Source: Hymenobacter duratus (GTDB taxonomy: Bacteria > Bacteroidota > Bacteroidia > Cytophagales > Hymenobacteraceae). From it: 64,000 nucleotides of DNA. Under the pieces are notes generated by a model. That model did no database searches and was not told where the DNA came from. It was given only the letters and a program-made list of their open reading frames with translations. Location: positions 1,694,501 to 1,758,500 of the forward strand of contig NZ_JACWZZ010000001.1 of assembly GCF_014698995.1 (NCBI RefSeq). Direction: 5' to 3'. Positions 8,390 to 17,552 of the stretch are shown one piece after another. Position 1 is the stretch's first letter. Every line of letters starts with the position of its first letter. A program made the position numbers and the translations under genes.

Positions 8390-8401
8390 GATGTATGTTT
8401 G
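8371..8401 (+). promoter_or_regulatory. Predicted Bacteroidota promoter of aceB
   Basis: TATGTTTG at 8394-8401 matches the -7 consensus TAnnTTTG exactly, and TTG at 8371-8373 lies 20 bp upstream as a -33 box. The predicted start of transcription is about 8406-8409, giving a leader of about 45 nt before the ATG at 8454. Confidence 0.7.
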
Positions 8402-8453
8402 ATGCATCCTCCCGAGGTAGTTGCTTTTCGGTCACTTTCACCTTCCCAGTTCT

Positions 8454-10085
8454 ATGTCGCCTTTTACTGATACCCAGCCGGCCGTTGCCGCTCCCCAGTT
8501 CCTGACGCCGGAGCGCGTGAAAATTATAGGCGCGTATTCGCCGGAGTTTGCCGAAATCCTGACGCCGTCGGCGCTGGCGTTTGTGGCCGAGCTGCACCGC
8601 CGCTTCGACCACACGCGGCAGGCGCTGCTCAAGCGCCGCGAGGAGCGGCAGCAGGCGTTTGAGGCCGGAACGCTGCCCGATTTTCTGCCCGAAACGCGTA
8701 TGATCCGTGAAAAGCCCTGGACCGTGGCACCCATTCCGGCCGACCTGCAGGACCGCCGCGTGGAAATCACGGGGCCGGTGGAGCGAAAGATGATCATCAA
8801 CGCCCTGAACTCGGGAGCAAAGGTGTTCATGGCCGATCTGGAGGATTCCAACTCGCCAACCTGGACCAACGTGGTGGAGGGCCAGCGCAACCTGCGCGAC
8901 GCCGTGCGCCTCACCATCTCGCTGAGCACGCCTACCAAAGAGTATAAGTTGAATGACAAAACGGCTGTGCTGATGGTGCGTCCTCGCGGCTGGCACCTGC
9001 TTGAAAAGCACATGCTGGTAGATGGTGAGCCGGTCAGTGCCTCGCTGTTTGATTTCGGGTTGTACTATTTCCACAACGCCCACGAGTTGTGCGCCCGCGG
9101 CACGGCCCCGTACTTCTACCTGCCCAAAATCGAGAGCCACCTGGAGGCACGCCTCTGGAACGATGTGTTCGGGTTTGCGCAATGGTCGTTGAAGCAGCAG
9201 AAATGCACCATTAAAGCCACGGTGCTGATTGAGACGCTGCCGGCCGCCTTCGAGCTGAACGAAATCCTGTATGAGCTGCGCGAGCACAGCGCCGGCCTCA
9301 ACTGTGGCCGCTGGGACTATATTTTCAGCTACATCAAGCGGCTGGGCCTGAAGCCCGAGTTCCGGCTGCCCAACCGCGCCGACGTAACGATGGCAGTACC
9401 GTTCATGGCTGCCTACTCACAGCTCGTTATTCAAACCTGCCACCGCCGTGGCGTACACGCCATCGGGGGCATGGCGGCCCAGATTCCTATCAAAAATGAC
9501 CCCGAAGCCAACGAAGCCGCACTGGAAAAAGTCCGGCTGGACAAGGTGCGGGAGGCCAAAAACGGCCACGACGGCACCTGGGTGGCGCATCCCGGCCTCG
9601 TGCCGGTGGCGCTGGCCGTGTTCGATGAGCTGATGCCCGAGCCCAACCAGATAGCCAACAAGCGCGAGGACCTGGTGGTAACGGCCGAGGATTTGGTGCG
9701 CGCCCCGCAGGGCCAGATTACCGAAGACGGCGTCAAGCTCAACATCGACGTGGCGGTGCAGTATCTGGAATCGTGGCTGGGCGGCAACGGCTGCGTGCCG
9801 ATTTACAACCTGATGGAAGACGCCGCCACCGCCGAAATCAGCCGGGCGCAGGTGTGGCAATGGCTGCACACACCCGGCACCGTGCTGGCCGACGGCCGCC
9901 CGCTGACAGTGGACCTGTACCGCAGCCTGGTGCCCGGCCAACTGGAGAAAATCAAAGCCCTGGTAGGGGAGGAGCGCTACGCCGCCGGCCGCTACCTGGA
10001 AGCCGCCCGCCTGTTTGATAAGCTGGTGATGAGCGAGAAATTCATCGAATTCCTGACCGTGCCGGCCTACGAGCAACTGGCGTAA
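8454..10085 (+). CDS. aceB: Malate synthase A
   Basis: Cytoplasmic enzyme of the glyoxylate bypass that condenses glyoxylate with acetyl-CoA to give malate. At 543 residues it has the length of the A isoform rather than the larger G isoform. Family segments seen include [27 protein letters not shown], the conserved [19 protein letters not shown] and [15 protein letters not shown] that hold the metal and glyoxylate ligands, and the C-terminal [19 protein letters not shown] with the catalytic aspartate. The first in-frame ATG gives MSPFTDTQP; the frame continues upstream only through a TTG at 8421. It is followed after 264 bp by isocitrate lyase and is divergent from its probable regulator. Confidence 0.97.
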   Translation: MSPFTDTQPAVAAPQFLTPERVKIIGAYSPEFAEILTPSALAFVAELHRRFDHTRQALLKRREERQQAFEAGTLPDFLPETRMIREKPWTVAPIPADLQDRRVEITGPVERKMIINALNSGAKVFMADLEDSNSPTWTNVVEGQRNLRDAVRLTISLSTPTKEYKLNDKTAVLMVRPRGWHLLEKHMLVDGEPVSASLFDFGLYYFHNAHELCARGTAPYFYLPKIESHLEARLWNDVFGFAQWSLKQQKCTIKATVLIETLPAAFELNEILYELREHSAGLNCGRWDYIFSYIKRLGLKPEFRLPNRADVTMAVPFMAAYSQLVIQTCHRRGVHAIGGMAAQIPIKNDPEANEAALEKVRLDKVREAKNGHDGTWVAHPGLVPVALAVFDELMPEPNQIANKREDLVVTAEDLVRAPQGQITEDGVKLNIDVAVQYLESWLGGNGCVPIYNLMEDAATAEISRAQVWQWLHTPGTVLADGRPLTVDLYRSLVPGQLEKIKALVGEERYAAGRYLEAARLFDKLVMSEKFIEFLTVPAYEQLA

Positions 10086-10349
10086 GCACCCGCGCTTGGA
10101 AGTGGTGCTCCCGGCTCCGCGCTACGGCATCCGGAACCGTGCCGCGGGGGCCCGCCAGCAGGTCTGCTACTGCCAGCGGGCAGGAGCGCCACTTCAACGC
10201 ACCTTTTTCTTCTTCTTCCCGATTTCAAAACCGGCTTCGAGCCGGCCGGGCAGCGCCTTGCTTTTAGCGCGGGTGCGCCTGTTCTACTCTCTTCATTTTT
10301 CTTTCTCCAACCAGCGGCCTGTTTCAGGTCTGCACAACCTTCTATTGCC

Positions 10350-11630
10350 ATGAACAAGCAGGAACGCATTGCCGCCATCAAGCAGGACTGGGCCACAAAT
10401 CTGCGCTGGAAAGGAATTGAGCGGCCTTATACCGCCGAGGAAGTAGTGAAGCTACAAGGCTCGGTGCAGATTGAGTACTCGCTGGCCCGCCAAGGCGCCG
10501 AGCGGCTGTGGCAGCTGCTGCACACCGAAGAGTATGTGGCCGGCCTCGGAGCCCTCACCGGAAACCAAGCCGTGCAGGAAGTGCAGGCCGGCCTCAACGC
10601 CATTTACCTGAGTGGCTGGCAGGTGGCAGCTGATGCCAACGGCGCCGGCCAGATGTACCCCGACCAAAGCCTGTACCCCGCCGACAGCGTGCCGGCAGTG
10701 GTGAAGCGCATCAACAACGCTCTGCTCCGCGCCGACCAGATCCAGAGCGTATCCGGCGAGGGCGACGTGCACTGGATGGTACCGATTGTGGCCGATGCCG
10801 AAGCAGGTTTTGGGGGCAACCTCAACGCGTTTGAGCTGATGAAGATGATGATTGAGGCCGGGGCCGCGGGCGTGCATTTCGAGGACCAATTGTCGTCGGC
10901 GAAGAAGTGCGGGCACTTGGGCGGCAAGGTGCTGGTGCCTACTCAGGAGGCCATCAACAAGCTGGTAGCGGCGCGCCTGGCTGCCGACGTGCAGGGCGTG
11001 CCCACCCTGGTAGTGGCCCGCACCGACGCCGATGCCGCCGACCTGCTCACGGCCGACGTGGACCCGCGCGACCAGCCCTTCATTCTGCAGGAAGCTGAGC
11101 GCACCTCCGAGGGCTTCTACCGGGTGCGTTGCGGCGTGGAAGCAGGCATTGCCCGCGGCTTGGCCTACGCTCCCTACGCCGACCTAATCTGGATGGAAAC
11201 CTCGCACCCCGACCTGGAGCAGGCCCGCCAGTTTGCAGAGGCTATTCACGCGAAATTCCCGGGCAAGCTGCTGGCTTACAACTGCTCGCCCTCGTTCAAC
11301 TGGGCCGCCAAGCTGAGCGTGGAGCAGATGGAAACCTACCGCGAGGAGTTGGCAGCTATGGGCTATAAGTTCCAGTTCATCACGCTGGCTGGTTTCCACG
11401 CCCTCAACACCAGCATGTTTGAGCTAGCCTTGGCGTATAAAGCGCGGGGCATGGCCGGCTACTCGGAGCTACAGGAGCGGGAGTTTGCGCTGCAGATGCA
11501 CGGATTCAGGGCCGTGAAGCACCAGAGCTTCGTGGGCACCGGCTACTTCGATGCCGTGCAGAACGTGGTGACCAGCAACCTCACCAGCACTGCTGCATTG
11601 GTGGGCAGCACTGAGGAAGCGCAATTCTAA
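10350..11630 (+). CDS. aceA: Isocitrate lyase
   Basis: Cytoplasmic enzyme that cleaves isocitrate to succinate and glyoxylate; with malate synthase it allows growth on acetate or fatty acids. The 426 residues match the bacterial short form. The catalytic signature KKCGH is at residues 185-189 (nucleophile Cys187), with [26 protein letters not shown] before it and YNCSPSFNW in the second half. The 264-bp gap after aceB holds no gene I can support and no clear promoter or terminator, so the pair may be cotranscribed. The next downstream features are a minisatellite and a bidirectional terminator. Confidence 0.98.
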   Translation: MNKQERIAAIKQDWATNLRWKGIERPYTAEEVVKLQGSVQIEYSLARQGAERLWQLLHTEEYVAGLGALTGNQAVQEVQAGLNAIYLSGWQVAADANGAGQMYPDQSLYPADSVPAVVKRINNALLRADQIQSVSGEGDVHWMVPIVADAEAGFGGNLNAFELMKMMIEAGAAGVHFEDQLSSAKKCGHLGGKVLVPTQEAINKLVAARLAADVQGVPTLVVARTDADAADLLTADVDPRDQPFILQEAERTSEGFYRVRCGVEAGIARGLAYAPYADLIWMETSHPDLEQARQFAEAIHAKFPGKLLAYNCSPSFNWAAKLSVEQMETYREELAAMGYKFQFITLAGFHALNTSMFELALAYKARGMAGYSELQEREFALQMHGFRAVKHQSFVGTGYFDAVQNVVTSNLTSTAALVGSTEEAQF

Positions 11631-11699
11631 ACCACGGATTTTTCGGATTTGACGGATTGGTCGGATTTTGTGGACGACGCTCCGGACGTCATTAGTAAC
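11631..11699. repeat. CGGATT-rich intergenic repeat tract
   Basis: Immediately after the aceA stop codon the sequence repeats CGGATT-type words (ACGGATTTTTCGGATTTGACGG and following, five copies in about 40 bases). It resembles short simple repeats rather than coding sequence and leads into the 21-bp minisatellite. Confidence 0.5.
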
Positions 11700-11846
11700 G
11701 GCCCGGAACTCGTGTCGAAAGGCCTGGAAACTGTGTCGAAGGGTCTGGAAGTCGTGTCGACTGCCCCGGAACTCGTGTCGAAAGGCCTGGAAACCGTGTC
11801 GAAGGTCCCGGAAGTCGTTTCGAAGGGTGTGGAAGTCGTGCCGAAC
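11700..11846. repeat. Minisatellite: seven 21-bp tandem units
   Basis: Seven head-to-tail units of exactly 21 bp, consensus about GGCCTGGAAGTCGTGTCGAAG. Units 1-2 and 4-5 differ at only two positions, pointing to a higher-order 63-bp duplication. On the + strand an open frame (11649-11969) reads the array as heptads of the form xxExVSK (GPELVSK, GLETVSK, GLEVVST, APELVSK and so on) preceded by a short acidic N terminus. I see no promoter or ribosome-binding site, and the frame runs through the terminator, so translation is doubtful. Confidence 0.85.
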
Positions 11847-11880
11847 GGGCCACGCATTTGCTCACCCTTGAGGGGTGGTG

Positions 11881-11920
11881 CAACAGAAAAGGCGCTTCGA
11901 GTGAAGCGCCTTTTCTGTTG
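11881..11920. terminator. Bidirectional terminator between aceA and rnd
   Basis: Perfect palindromic stem CAACAGAAAAGGCGCTTC / GAAGCGCCTTTTCTGTTG with a short GAGT loop; T-runs occur on both strands within the arms. It separates the + strand aceA from the convergent - strand rnd. Confidence 0.88.
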
Positions 11921-11965
11921 CGGTAGTAGCAGCGTAATCCCTAAAATATGCCTGGAAGCCGTGAT

Positions 11966-13135
11966 TTAGAAGGGTTGCGCTATCTGCTGATAATCCAGGC
12001 CGTGGCGCTGGGTGGTTTCCTGCAGGATGGTTTTTTGCCAAGGGCGCAGCACTTGCTCGGCACCCAGCTCAATGATGTCGGCTACGAGGCGGTTGGACAG
12101 GACTAGGTTGGCGACATAGATATTGATGTCGTCGGTGATATGTGTTTTCAGCTGTAGTAATAGCTGCTCACGGGCATCGGCGCGGGCAGCTTTGTCGCCG
12201 CTGAGGCGGCGGCGGAACGGGAAGCGGCGCTGCTCACCGGCTTGGGCTGGCTCGGGTACCGCCACAAAGTTTTCGGGCGAGAGGGCTGAGAGTTGCTCCA
12301 GATACGGTGGGCGCTTCAGTTCCGGGTGCAGGCCGCGGGCAGATTTCCAGTCGTTGAGGTTGCGGGGCGTATCGCGCACCAGCTCCGACAGCCGGTCGTT
12401 GGCGAAGACCATGTAGGGCGGCCGGTCGAGCTGCCGGGCTACCTGGTCGCGAAGCAGGTACAGGTCGCGGAACAAGGGCAGCTCCTGCGGCATGATGCGG
12501 TATTTGCCCGCAATGCGCAGGTAAGGCCGCTCGTCGCGGCTATAGCGCACATCCTCCAGCGCGGCGTTTTCCTCGTCGGCCCAGTGCTGGCGGCCCAGTG
12601 CCACCAGCTTGTCGCGCAGCCGGTCAGTCAGCTCAAACAGGTAGAGCACGTCGTTGGCGGCGTAGAGCTTCTGCGCTTCCGTGAGCGGGCGCTTCAGCCA
12701 GTTCGACTTCTGCTCACCCTTGTCCACTTCCAGCCCCAGTTCGGCCTGAATGAGGCGGCCCAGCGAAATATTGTTGTCCGACTCGCCCAGGAGCGTGTAT
12801 TGCACGCTGGTATCGATGATGTTGCGCACGTGCACGCTGTACAGCTCATCGAGCAGCAGAATATCGGACTTGCAGCTATGGAAGACCTTCGCCACCGCCG
12901 GCTCGCGCAGAATGGCCCAGAGCGGCTCCAAATCGTGGGCCGGGTTGGTGAGCGGTAGCGGGTCGATGAGGTACACAGTATGTCCGTCGAACACCTGAAT
13001 CAGGGCCAGGTTGCGGCCGTAGCGGTGCCGCATGTCGTCAAACTCCAGGTCGATGGCAATACGCGGGGCAATGGCGAGCGTGTGGGCCGCTTGCTGCACT
13101 TCGGCAGCCGTAGTTAAGTAGTGAATGGCAGACAT
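11966..13135 (-). CDS. rnd: Ribonuclease D
   Basis: 3'-5' exoribonuclease of the DEDDy class that trims tRNA and other stable RNA precursors in the cytoplasm. It has 389 residues. Exo I is IAIDLEFDD (Asp29, Glu31), Exo II is within VFHSCKSDILLL, and Exo III is YAANDVLYL with the class-defining Tyr. A central HRDC-like domain (LYLLRDQVARQLDRPPYMV) and a second C-terminal one follow, as in the E. coli enzyme. The ATG at 13135 starts directly at MSAIHYL; the frame continues upstream to 13192 without resemblance to the family. Confidence 0.93.
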   Translation of the reverse strand: MSAIHYLTTAAEVQQAAHTLAIAPRIAIDLEFDDMRHRYGRNLALIQVFDGHTVYLIDPLPLTNPAHDLEPLWAILREPAVAKVFHSCKSDILLLDELYSVHVRNIIDTSVQYTLLGESDNNISLGRLIQAELGLEVDKGEQKSNWLKRPLTEAQKLYAANDVLYLFELTDRLRDKLVALGRQHWADEENAALEDVRYSRDERPYLRIAGKYRIMPQELPLFRDLYLLRDQVARQLDRPPYMVFANDRLSELVRDTPRNLNDWKSARGLHPELKRPPYLEQLSALSPENFVAVPEPAQAGEQRRFPFRRRLSGDKAARADAREQLLLQLKTHITDDINIYVANLVLSNRLVADIIELGAEQVLRPWQKTILQETTQRHGLDYQQIAQPF

Positions 13136-13359
13136 TCGGGGGCGGAAAAGGGCGGCAGGTACTGGATGACGCCCAGATAGGGGCCAAGCCAACCAGAGTA
13201 AAGGTAAGTAGACCGGGCGGGCTAACCCAACGCGCGACCAGTTGAAACAGTAGGCGTGTCGAGCAGCGGGCGGGCCAATATAGCCAGATGGCGTAGTCCG
13301 GCAATGCTCCGGACCCCTACAGGCTGGCCGGAAACCGGTATGAAAAGCGGGTGTCGGAG

Positions 13360-13830
13360 CTAGTCGTCGTCCTCGTCGTCGTCGCGGGTGAAGTCCAGCT
13401 CGCGGGCCAGCTGCAGGGCTTCTTGAATCGTGCTGTCCATGAGCGGCTGCGAGTCGGCATCGAGGGTGCGCTCAAAGAGGTTGAGCAGCAGCTCGCCTTC
13501 CTCGTTCACGTAAAGGTTTGTGTAGAGCCGTTCAAACGCCTTGGCCTCTTTGTGCATGGCCGCGTCAATTTCGCTGATGGAGCGCGCCAGCAAGGCACGG
13601 TTCAGCGCGTCCACTACGTTGCGGCTGTCATCATGGTCACCGAGGTCGGCCAGCAGCTGCAGAATGCTCATGGCGGTGCCCAGACGCACCCGCTCAAACC
13701 GGAACGACAGGTCGTTGGTGGAGGCGCGCTGAAAATCGGAGTAGGCACCCAGAGTGGAGGGAGACAGGAAACGGGCGGGGTCAGCCACCCGGCTAAAGGC
13801 TTCACGCAGTAGTTCTTCGTAAGCAGACAT
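13360..13830 (-). CDS. Conserved acidic protein of unknown function
   Basis: A 156-residue soluble, mostly helical protein that I do not recognise. It has no signal peptide, membrane helix or known motif. The middle contains paired helices rich in Leu and Arg (ALNRALLARSISEID), and the C terminus ends in a run of aspartates (RDDDEDDD). The start MSAYEELLREAF at 13830 is preferred to an ATG eight codons upstream. A -7-like element (CAAAGGTA on +) is at 13932-13939. It shares a divergent control region with the small membrane protein at 14028. Confidence 0.7.
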   Translation of the reverse strand: MSAYEELLREAFSRVADPARFLSPSTLGAYSDFQRASTNDLSFRFERVRLGTAMSILQLLADLGDHDDSRNVVDALNRALLARSISEIDAAMHKEAKAFERLYTNLYVNEEGELLLNLFERTLDADSQPLMDSTIQEALQLARELDFTRDDDEDDD

Positions 13831-14027
13831 AACAGCTGAAAAGGCAGCAAACACGCGGCTTTATGGACGCCAGCGGTTGATAGTGAGAGGAAATCCGACG
13901 GGAAGCAGTAATTTTCTGAAACCCTAGACGGCAAAGGTACGATTGGAACGTACGCTCTCTAGTGCCGCCCTGCCTGAGTTCCCCGATTGTCCTACCTGTT
14001 CTCCCTGCTTCCAAATTCCTCCTTGCC

Positions 14028-14297
14028 ATGACGCATAAGAAAAAGTGGTTGTTATTTGCCCCGGCCGGGCTGGTTGTTGTTGGCTTTGGCACCTGCCTCG
14101 TGCAATGGGCGGCCAGCAAAAAGGAACGCGGCGCACCAACCGGCGAATGGGTAGCGGCCGGCACCCTGGCCTTGGGCGTGCTGAATACAGGTCTGAGCCT
14201 GCTGGGCCGGGGGATTGTGGAGAATGTGCTGTACGAGGTGCGGGAGAAGGAAACGGAAAGCCCGGATTTCGACTACAGCAACGTAGCGCGGTTTTAA
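14028..14297 (+). CDS. Small two-helix membrane protein
   Basis: An 89-residue protein with a basic start (MTHKKKW) and two hydrophobic stretches: about 8-26 (LLFAPAGLVVVGFGTCLV) and about 43-60 (AAGTLALGVLNTGLSLLG). A charged C-terminal tail follows. No family is recognised. It is monocistronic, ending in a strong terminator at 14312. A role in the membrane is all that can be said. Another in-frame start upstream (13962) would add residues without a plausible signal. Confidence 0.65.
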   Translation: MTHKKKWLLFAPAGLVVVGFGTCLVQWAASKKERGAPTGEWVAAGTLALGVLNTGLSLLGRGIVENVLYEVREKETESPDFDYSNVARF

Positions 14298-14311
14298 CGC
14301 ATCATAAAAAG

Positions 14312-14347
14312 AAAAAGCCCATCAGTTACTTCTGATGGGCTTTTTCT
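14312..14347 (+). terminator. Rho-independent terminator
   Basis: Stem AAAAAGCCCATCAG / CTGATGGGCTTTTT with a 6-nt loop, followed by more T (TTTTTCTTTT). It lies 14 bp after the small membrane-protein gene. Confidence 0.9.
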
Positions 14348-14472
14348 TTTCGCCATGGCCTTGGTCTGATGTCCCGGTTTCCTGTTGGTCATTGCTGCGC
14401 GGCAGTTTCCGGGGAAACCGTGCAAACGACAGCCGCCTGCGTACCTTTCGTCTTCGATCTACTGCCTGTCTG

Positions 14473-17064
14473 ATGAGAAAAAAGTACTACTGTAAGCCCC
14501 GGTGGGCGTATCTGGGGATGATGGCGCTGCTGTGGCTGCTGCGGAGCGCGCCGCCGGTACAAGCGCAAACTCCTGCTGCTGAAACCGGCCCGTTGCTGAA
14601 CCCCACCCAGTTTTTGGGCTATGAGCTGGGAAGCCGCTTCACGCCGCATGCCACGCTGCTGCGCTATGTAGAGCATGTAGCGGCGCATGCTGCCGGCCGG
14701 ATGCGGGTGCAGCCCTACGGCAGCACCTACGAAAACCGGCCGCTGGAAGTCGTGCAGATTGGAACTCCTGAAAACATGGCGCGGCTTGAGGAAATCCGGC
14801 AGAACAACCTGCGCCTCGCGGGGCTGGCCAGCGGTACCGCCCGCACCGATGCGCCTGCCGTGGTCTGGCTGAGCTACAACATTCATGGCAACGAGGCTGT
14901 GTCGTCGGAGGCCGTGATGCAGGTGCTGTACGATCTGGCTAATCCGGAGAACCCGGAAACCCGGCAGTTTCTGCAGCATACCGTGCTGCTCGTGGACCCC
15001 TGCGTAAATCCCGACGGGCATGAGCGGTACGTGCAGTGGTACAACCGCGTGCGGGCCCAGGTGCCCAATGCCTCGCCCTACGCCTGGGAGCACCGGGAGC
15101 CCTGGCCCGGCGGCCGCTTCAACCATTACTACTTCGACCTGAACCGTGACTGGGCCTGGCAGACGCAGCAGGAAAGCCGCCAACGGCTGGCTCTCTACAA
15201 CCAGTGGCTACCGCAGGTGCACGCCGATTTTCATGAAATGGGCCCCGAAGACCCGTACTACTTTTCGCCGGCGGCCAAGCCGTTTCACGAGGACATTACC
15301 AACTTCCAGCGCAAGTTTCAGGGCATTATCGGGGATTACAACCGCGCCGTGTTTGATAAAAACAACTGGCTCTACTTCACCCGCGAAACCTACGACCTGT
15401 TTTACCCCAGCTACGGCGACACGTACCCGTCCTTCAATGGCGCCATCGGCATGACCTACGAGCAGGGCGGCTCCGGCCGGGCCGGTGTGCGCTACGCCAA
15501 GTCCGACGGCGACACCCTGACGCTGGCCCAGCGCATCAGCCACCACCACGCAGCCAGTTTGGCTACCATTCGGGCCGCTTCGGAGCGGCAGATGGAGCTG
15601 GTTAAGGAGTTCAGGAAATACTTCGATGAAGCCCGCACGGCACCGCGTGGCTCTTATAAGTCGTACGTGGTGGCTGGTTCCGGCGACCCTGGCCAGCTGC
15701 GCGCTTTCACGGAGTATCTGCAGCGCCAGCAAATTCAGTTTGGCTATGCGCCGCGCCGCCAGCGCCTGCGGGGCTTCAACTACTTTGCGGGCCGCGAAGA
15801 AACTGTGCAGGTAGAAGCGCAGGATGTGGTCATCAGTATGTATCAGCCCAAATCAACGCTGGTGAAGGTGCTGTTTGAGCCACGACCCGCCCTGGAAGAC
15901 TCGCTCACCTACGACATCACCGCGTGGGCGCTGCCCTACTCATTTGGGCTGAAAGCCTACGCCCTGAAAGACCGGATAGCGGCCAACGGCCAGGCCGCCA
16001 ATACGCCTACTGTTGTCGCCGCCTCATCGGCCGCTCTGAGCCAGCCGTACGCGTATGTGGCCCGGTGGAATAATCTGCAGGATGTGCGCTTCCTGAGCCG
16101 GCTGCTGCAGCAGAAAGTGAAAGTGCGCGTTGCGGGCCGGGCTTTTGAGTCGGAAGGGCAGAAATACCTGCCGGGCACGCTCGTCATCACACGCAACGGC
16201 AACGAAGCGTTGGGACCAAAATTCGACCAGCTAATACGGAGCCAAGCCGATTCGGCTGGCGTGATGGTACGGGCCGTGCAGTCGGGCTTCTCTACCTCCG
16301 GCGCCGACCTCGGCTCGGGCTATGTGCGCAACGTGGCGCGGCCCAACATTGCGGTGGTGGCTGGCAATGGTGTCTCGCCAACGGCTTTTGGTGAGGTATG
16401 GCACTTTTTCGAGCAGCAGATTGGCTATCCGGTGACTGTACTGGGTACTGACTATTTGCCTTCGGTGCCGCTGGCTAAGTTCGATGTACTGATTTTGCCC
16501 GATGGCGACTACTCGGAAGTGTACAGTGAGCGGCAGCTGGAAGCCCTCAAAACCTGGGTGCGGGGCGGGGGCCGCCTGATTGCCATGGAAGGCGCGGCGG
16601 CTTTCCTGTCGGGCAAGAAAGATTTCCTGCTGAGAGCAAAGCCCGCCGACAGCACCGCTGCCCGCAAAGCCGATCCTTACCGCCTGCTCAAGCCCTATGC
16701 TAATGCCGAGCGGGAGCAGATTGGCGAGCGGGTACAGGGTAGCGTCTACCGGGTACTGCTCGACAATACCCACCCGTTGGCCTTTGGCTATGGCAACACT
16801 TACTTCGCCCTCATTCGTGATACGCTCAACTACCGATTCTTAGGCGAAGGAGGCTGGAACGTAGGCGTGCTGAAGCGCGACAACTACGCCGCCGGGTTTG
16901 CCGGCCGCAATGCCCGCCGAAAGCTCAACGACACTTTTGTGCTCGGTGCGCAGGATATGGGCCGGGGCCAAGTCATTTACCTTGCCGATAATCCGTTGTT
17001 TCGGGGATTCTGGCAGGGAGGAAAGCTGCTTTTTGGTAACGCCCTCTTCTTCGTGGGCCAGTAG
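14473..17064 (+). CDS. Exported M14-family zinc carboxypeptidase
   Basis: Secreted or periplasmic metallopeptidase of 863 residues with an N-terminal signal peptide ending near APPVQAQ. The M14 domain follows (about 60-360): the zinc ligands His and Glu lie in SYNIHGNEAVSSE and the third ligand His in HADFHEMGPE; VNPDGHERY and FDLNRDWAW are also typical. The rest forms a large C-terminal region with a GATase1-like segment (about 620-720, PNIAVVAGNGVSP and LILPDGDYSEVYSERQLEAL), an arrangement common in Bacteroidota and Gemmatimonadota. The substrate is unknown. The start chosen is the first ATG before the signal peptide. Confidence 0.92.
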   Translation: MRKKYYCKPRWAYLGMMALLWLLRSAPPVQAQTPAAETGPLLNPTQFLGYELGSRFTPHATLLRYVEHVAAHAAGRMRVQPYGSTYENRPLEVVQIGTPENMARLEEIRQNNLRLAGLASGTARTDAPAVVWLSYNIHGNEAVSSEAVMQVLYDLANPENPETRQFLQHTVLLVDPCVNPDGHERYVQWYNRVRAQVPNASPYAWEHREPWPGGRFNHYYFDLNRDWAWQTQQESRQRLALYNQWLPQVHADFHEMGPEDPYYFSPAAKPFHEDITNFQRKFQGIIGDYNRAVFDKNNWLYFTRETYDLFYPSYGDTYPSFNGAIGMTYEQGGSGRAGVRYAKSDGDTLTLAQRISHHHAASLATIRAASERQMELVKEFRKYFDEARTAPRGSYKSYVVAGSGDPGQLRAFTEYLQRQQIQFGYAPRRQRLRGFNYFAGREETVQVEAQDVVISMYQPKSTLVKVLFEPRPALEDSLTYDITAWALPYSFGLKAYALKDRIAANGQAANTPTVVAASSAALSQPYAYVARWNNLQDVRFLSRLLQQKVKVRVAGRAFESEGQKYLPGTLVITRNGNEALGPKFDQLIRSQADSAGVMVRAVQSGFSTSGADLGSGYVRNVARPNIAVVAGNGVSPTAFGEVWHFFEQQIGYPVTVLGTDYLPSVPLAKFDVLILPDGDYSEVYSERQLEALKTWVRGGGRLIAMEGAAAFLSGKKDFLLRAKPADSTAARKADPYRLLKPYANAEREQIGERVQGSVYRVLLDNTHPLAFGYGNTYFALIRDTLNYRFLGEGGWNVGVLKRDNYAAGFAGRNARRKLNDTFVLGAQDMGRGQVIYLADNPLFRGFWQGGKLLFGNALFFVGQ

Positions 17065-17082
17065 CTCAGGCTCCTGAAATAA

Positions 17083-17144
17083 CCCCGCTTCTATAGAAAA
17101 GGCCCCGCTGACGATTCAGCGGGGCCTTTTCTATAGAAGCGGGG
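17083..17144. terminator. Very long perfect palindromic terminator
   Basis: Two perfectly complementary 28-bp arms (17083-17110 and 17117-17144) around a 6-nt loop ACGATT, starting CCCCGCTTCTATAG. T-runs (CCTTTTC) lie inside the arms for both strands. It separates the convergent M14 peptidase gene and the small exported protein gene ending at 17149. Confidence 0.9.
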
Positions 17145-17148
17145 CAGA

Positions 17149-17466
17149 CTAATCTACTACGTCCTCGGCTTTGTTTTTCACAGCTTTGGCGCCTTTCTTC
17201 ACGGCACTGCCGGTTTTCTTAGCTCCTTTTTCAACGACGCGGCCCGTTTTCTTGCCGGCGTATTTCACGTCTTCTTTCGTGTTGTAGGCTTTCTGTCCGG
17301 CTTCAGTGCGGCCGGTGCGGGTTTCGGTTTTCACGGTGCCGTTGTCACGCACGGTGGCTTCGGTTTTAGCACCAGTAGTCTCATCACGGACAACTACTTT
17401 GTCGCCCTGGGCGAAGGCTGCGGTAGAGAAGGCTGCGGCAGCAAGCAGCATGAGCATCTTTTTCAT
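17149..17466 (-). CDS. Small exported lysine-rich repeat protein
   Basis: A 105-residue protein with a clear Sec signal peptide (MKKMLMLLAAAAFSTAAFAQ). The mature part is threonine/lysine-rich: first a beta-like segment (KVVVRDETTGAKTEATV, NGTVKTETRTG), then a repetitive lysine/glycine/valine helix (KKTGRVVEKGAKKTGSAVKKGAKAVKNKAED) with a period of about 11 residues, reminiscent of LEA-like or surface-binding helices. No family can be named. The start at 17466 directly precedes the signal peptide; a second Met three codons later would also do. It is 86 bp after queA on the same strand. Confidence 0.75.
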   Translation of the reverse strand: MKKMLMLLAAAAFSTAAFAQGDKVVVRDETTGAKTEATVRDNGTVKTETRTGRTEAGQKAYNTKEDVKYAGKKTGRVVEKGAKKTGSAVKKGAKAVKNKAEDVVD

Positions 17467-17552
17467 GAGTTCAAATATCAGGAGAGGCCATAAAACGACC
17501 TGAGCCTTATACGGCGCTGATAAATTTGGTTGCCAAACCAGCTTGTGCAGCA

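Noticed and set aside
8052..9287. Long - strand frame of about 400 codons antisense to aceB and overlapping the regulator
   Set aside because: It covers both a strongly supported malate synthase and the start of the regulator; its translation has no recognisable motif and the GC-rich codon bias explains the open frame.
11700..11846. CRISPR array
   Set aside because: Units are directly adjacent with no spacers and no cas genes nearby.
11649..11969. Protein gene made of the minisatellite frame
   Set aside because: No promoter or start context, the frame runs through a terminator, and it is explained by the tandem repeat; left as a repeat with the coding option noted.
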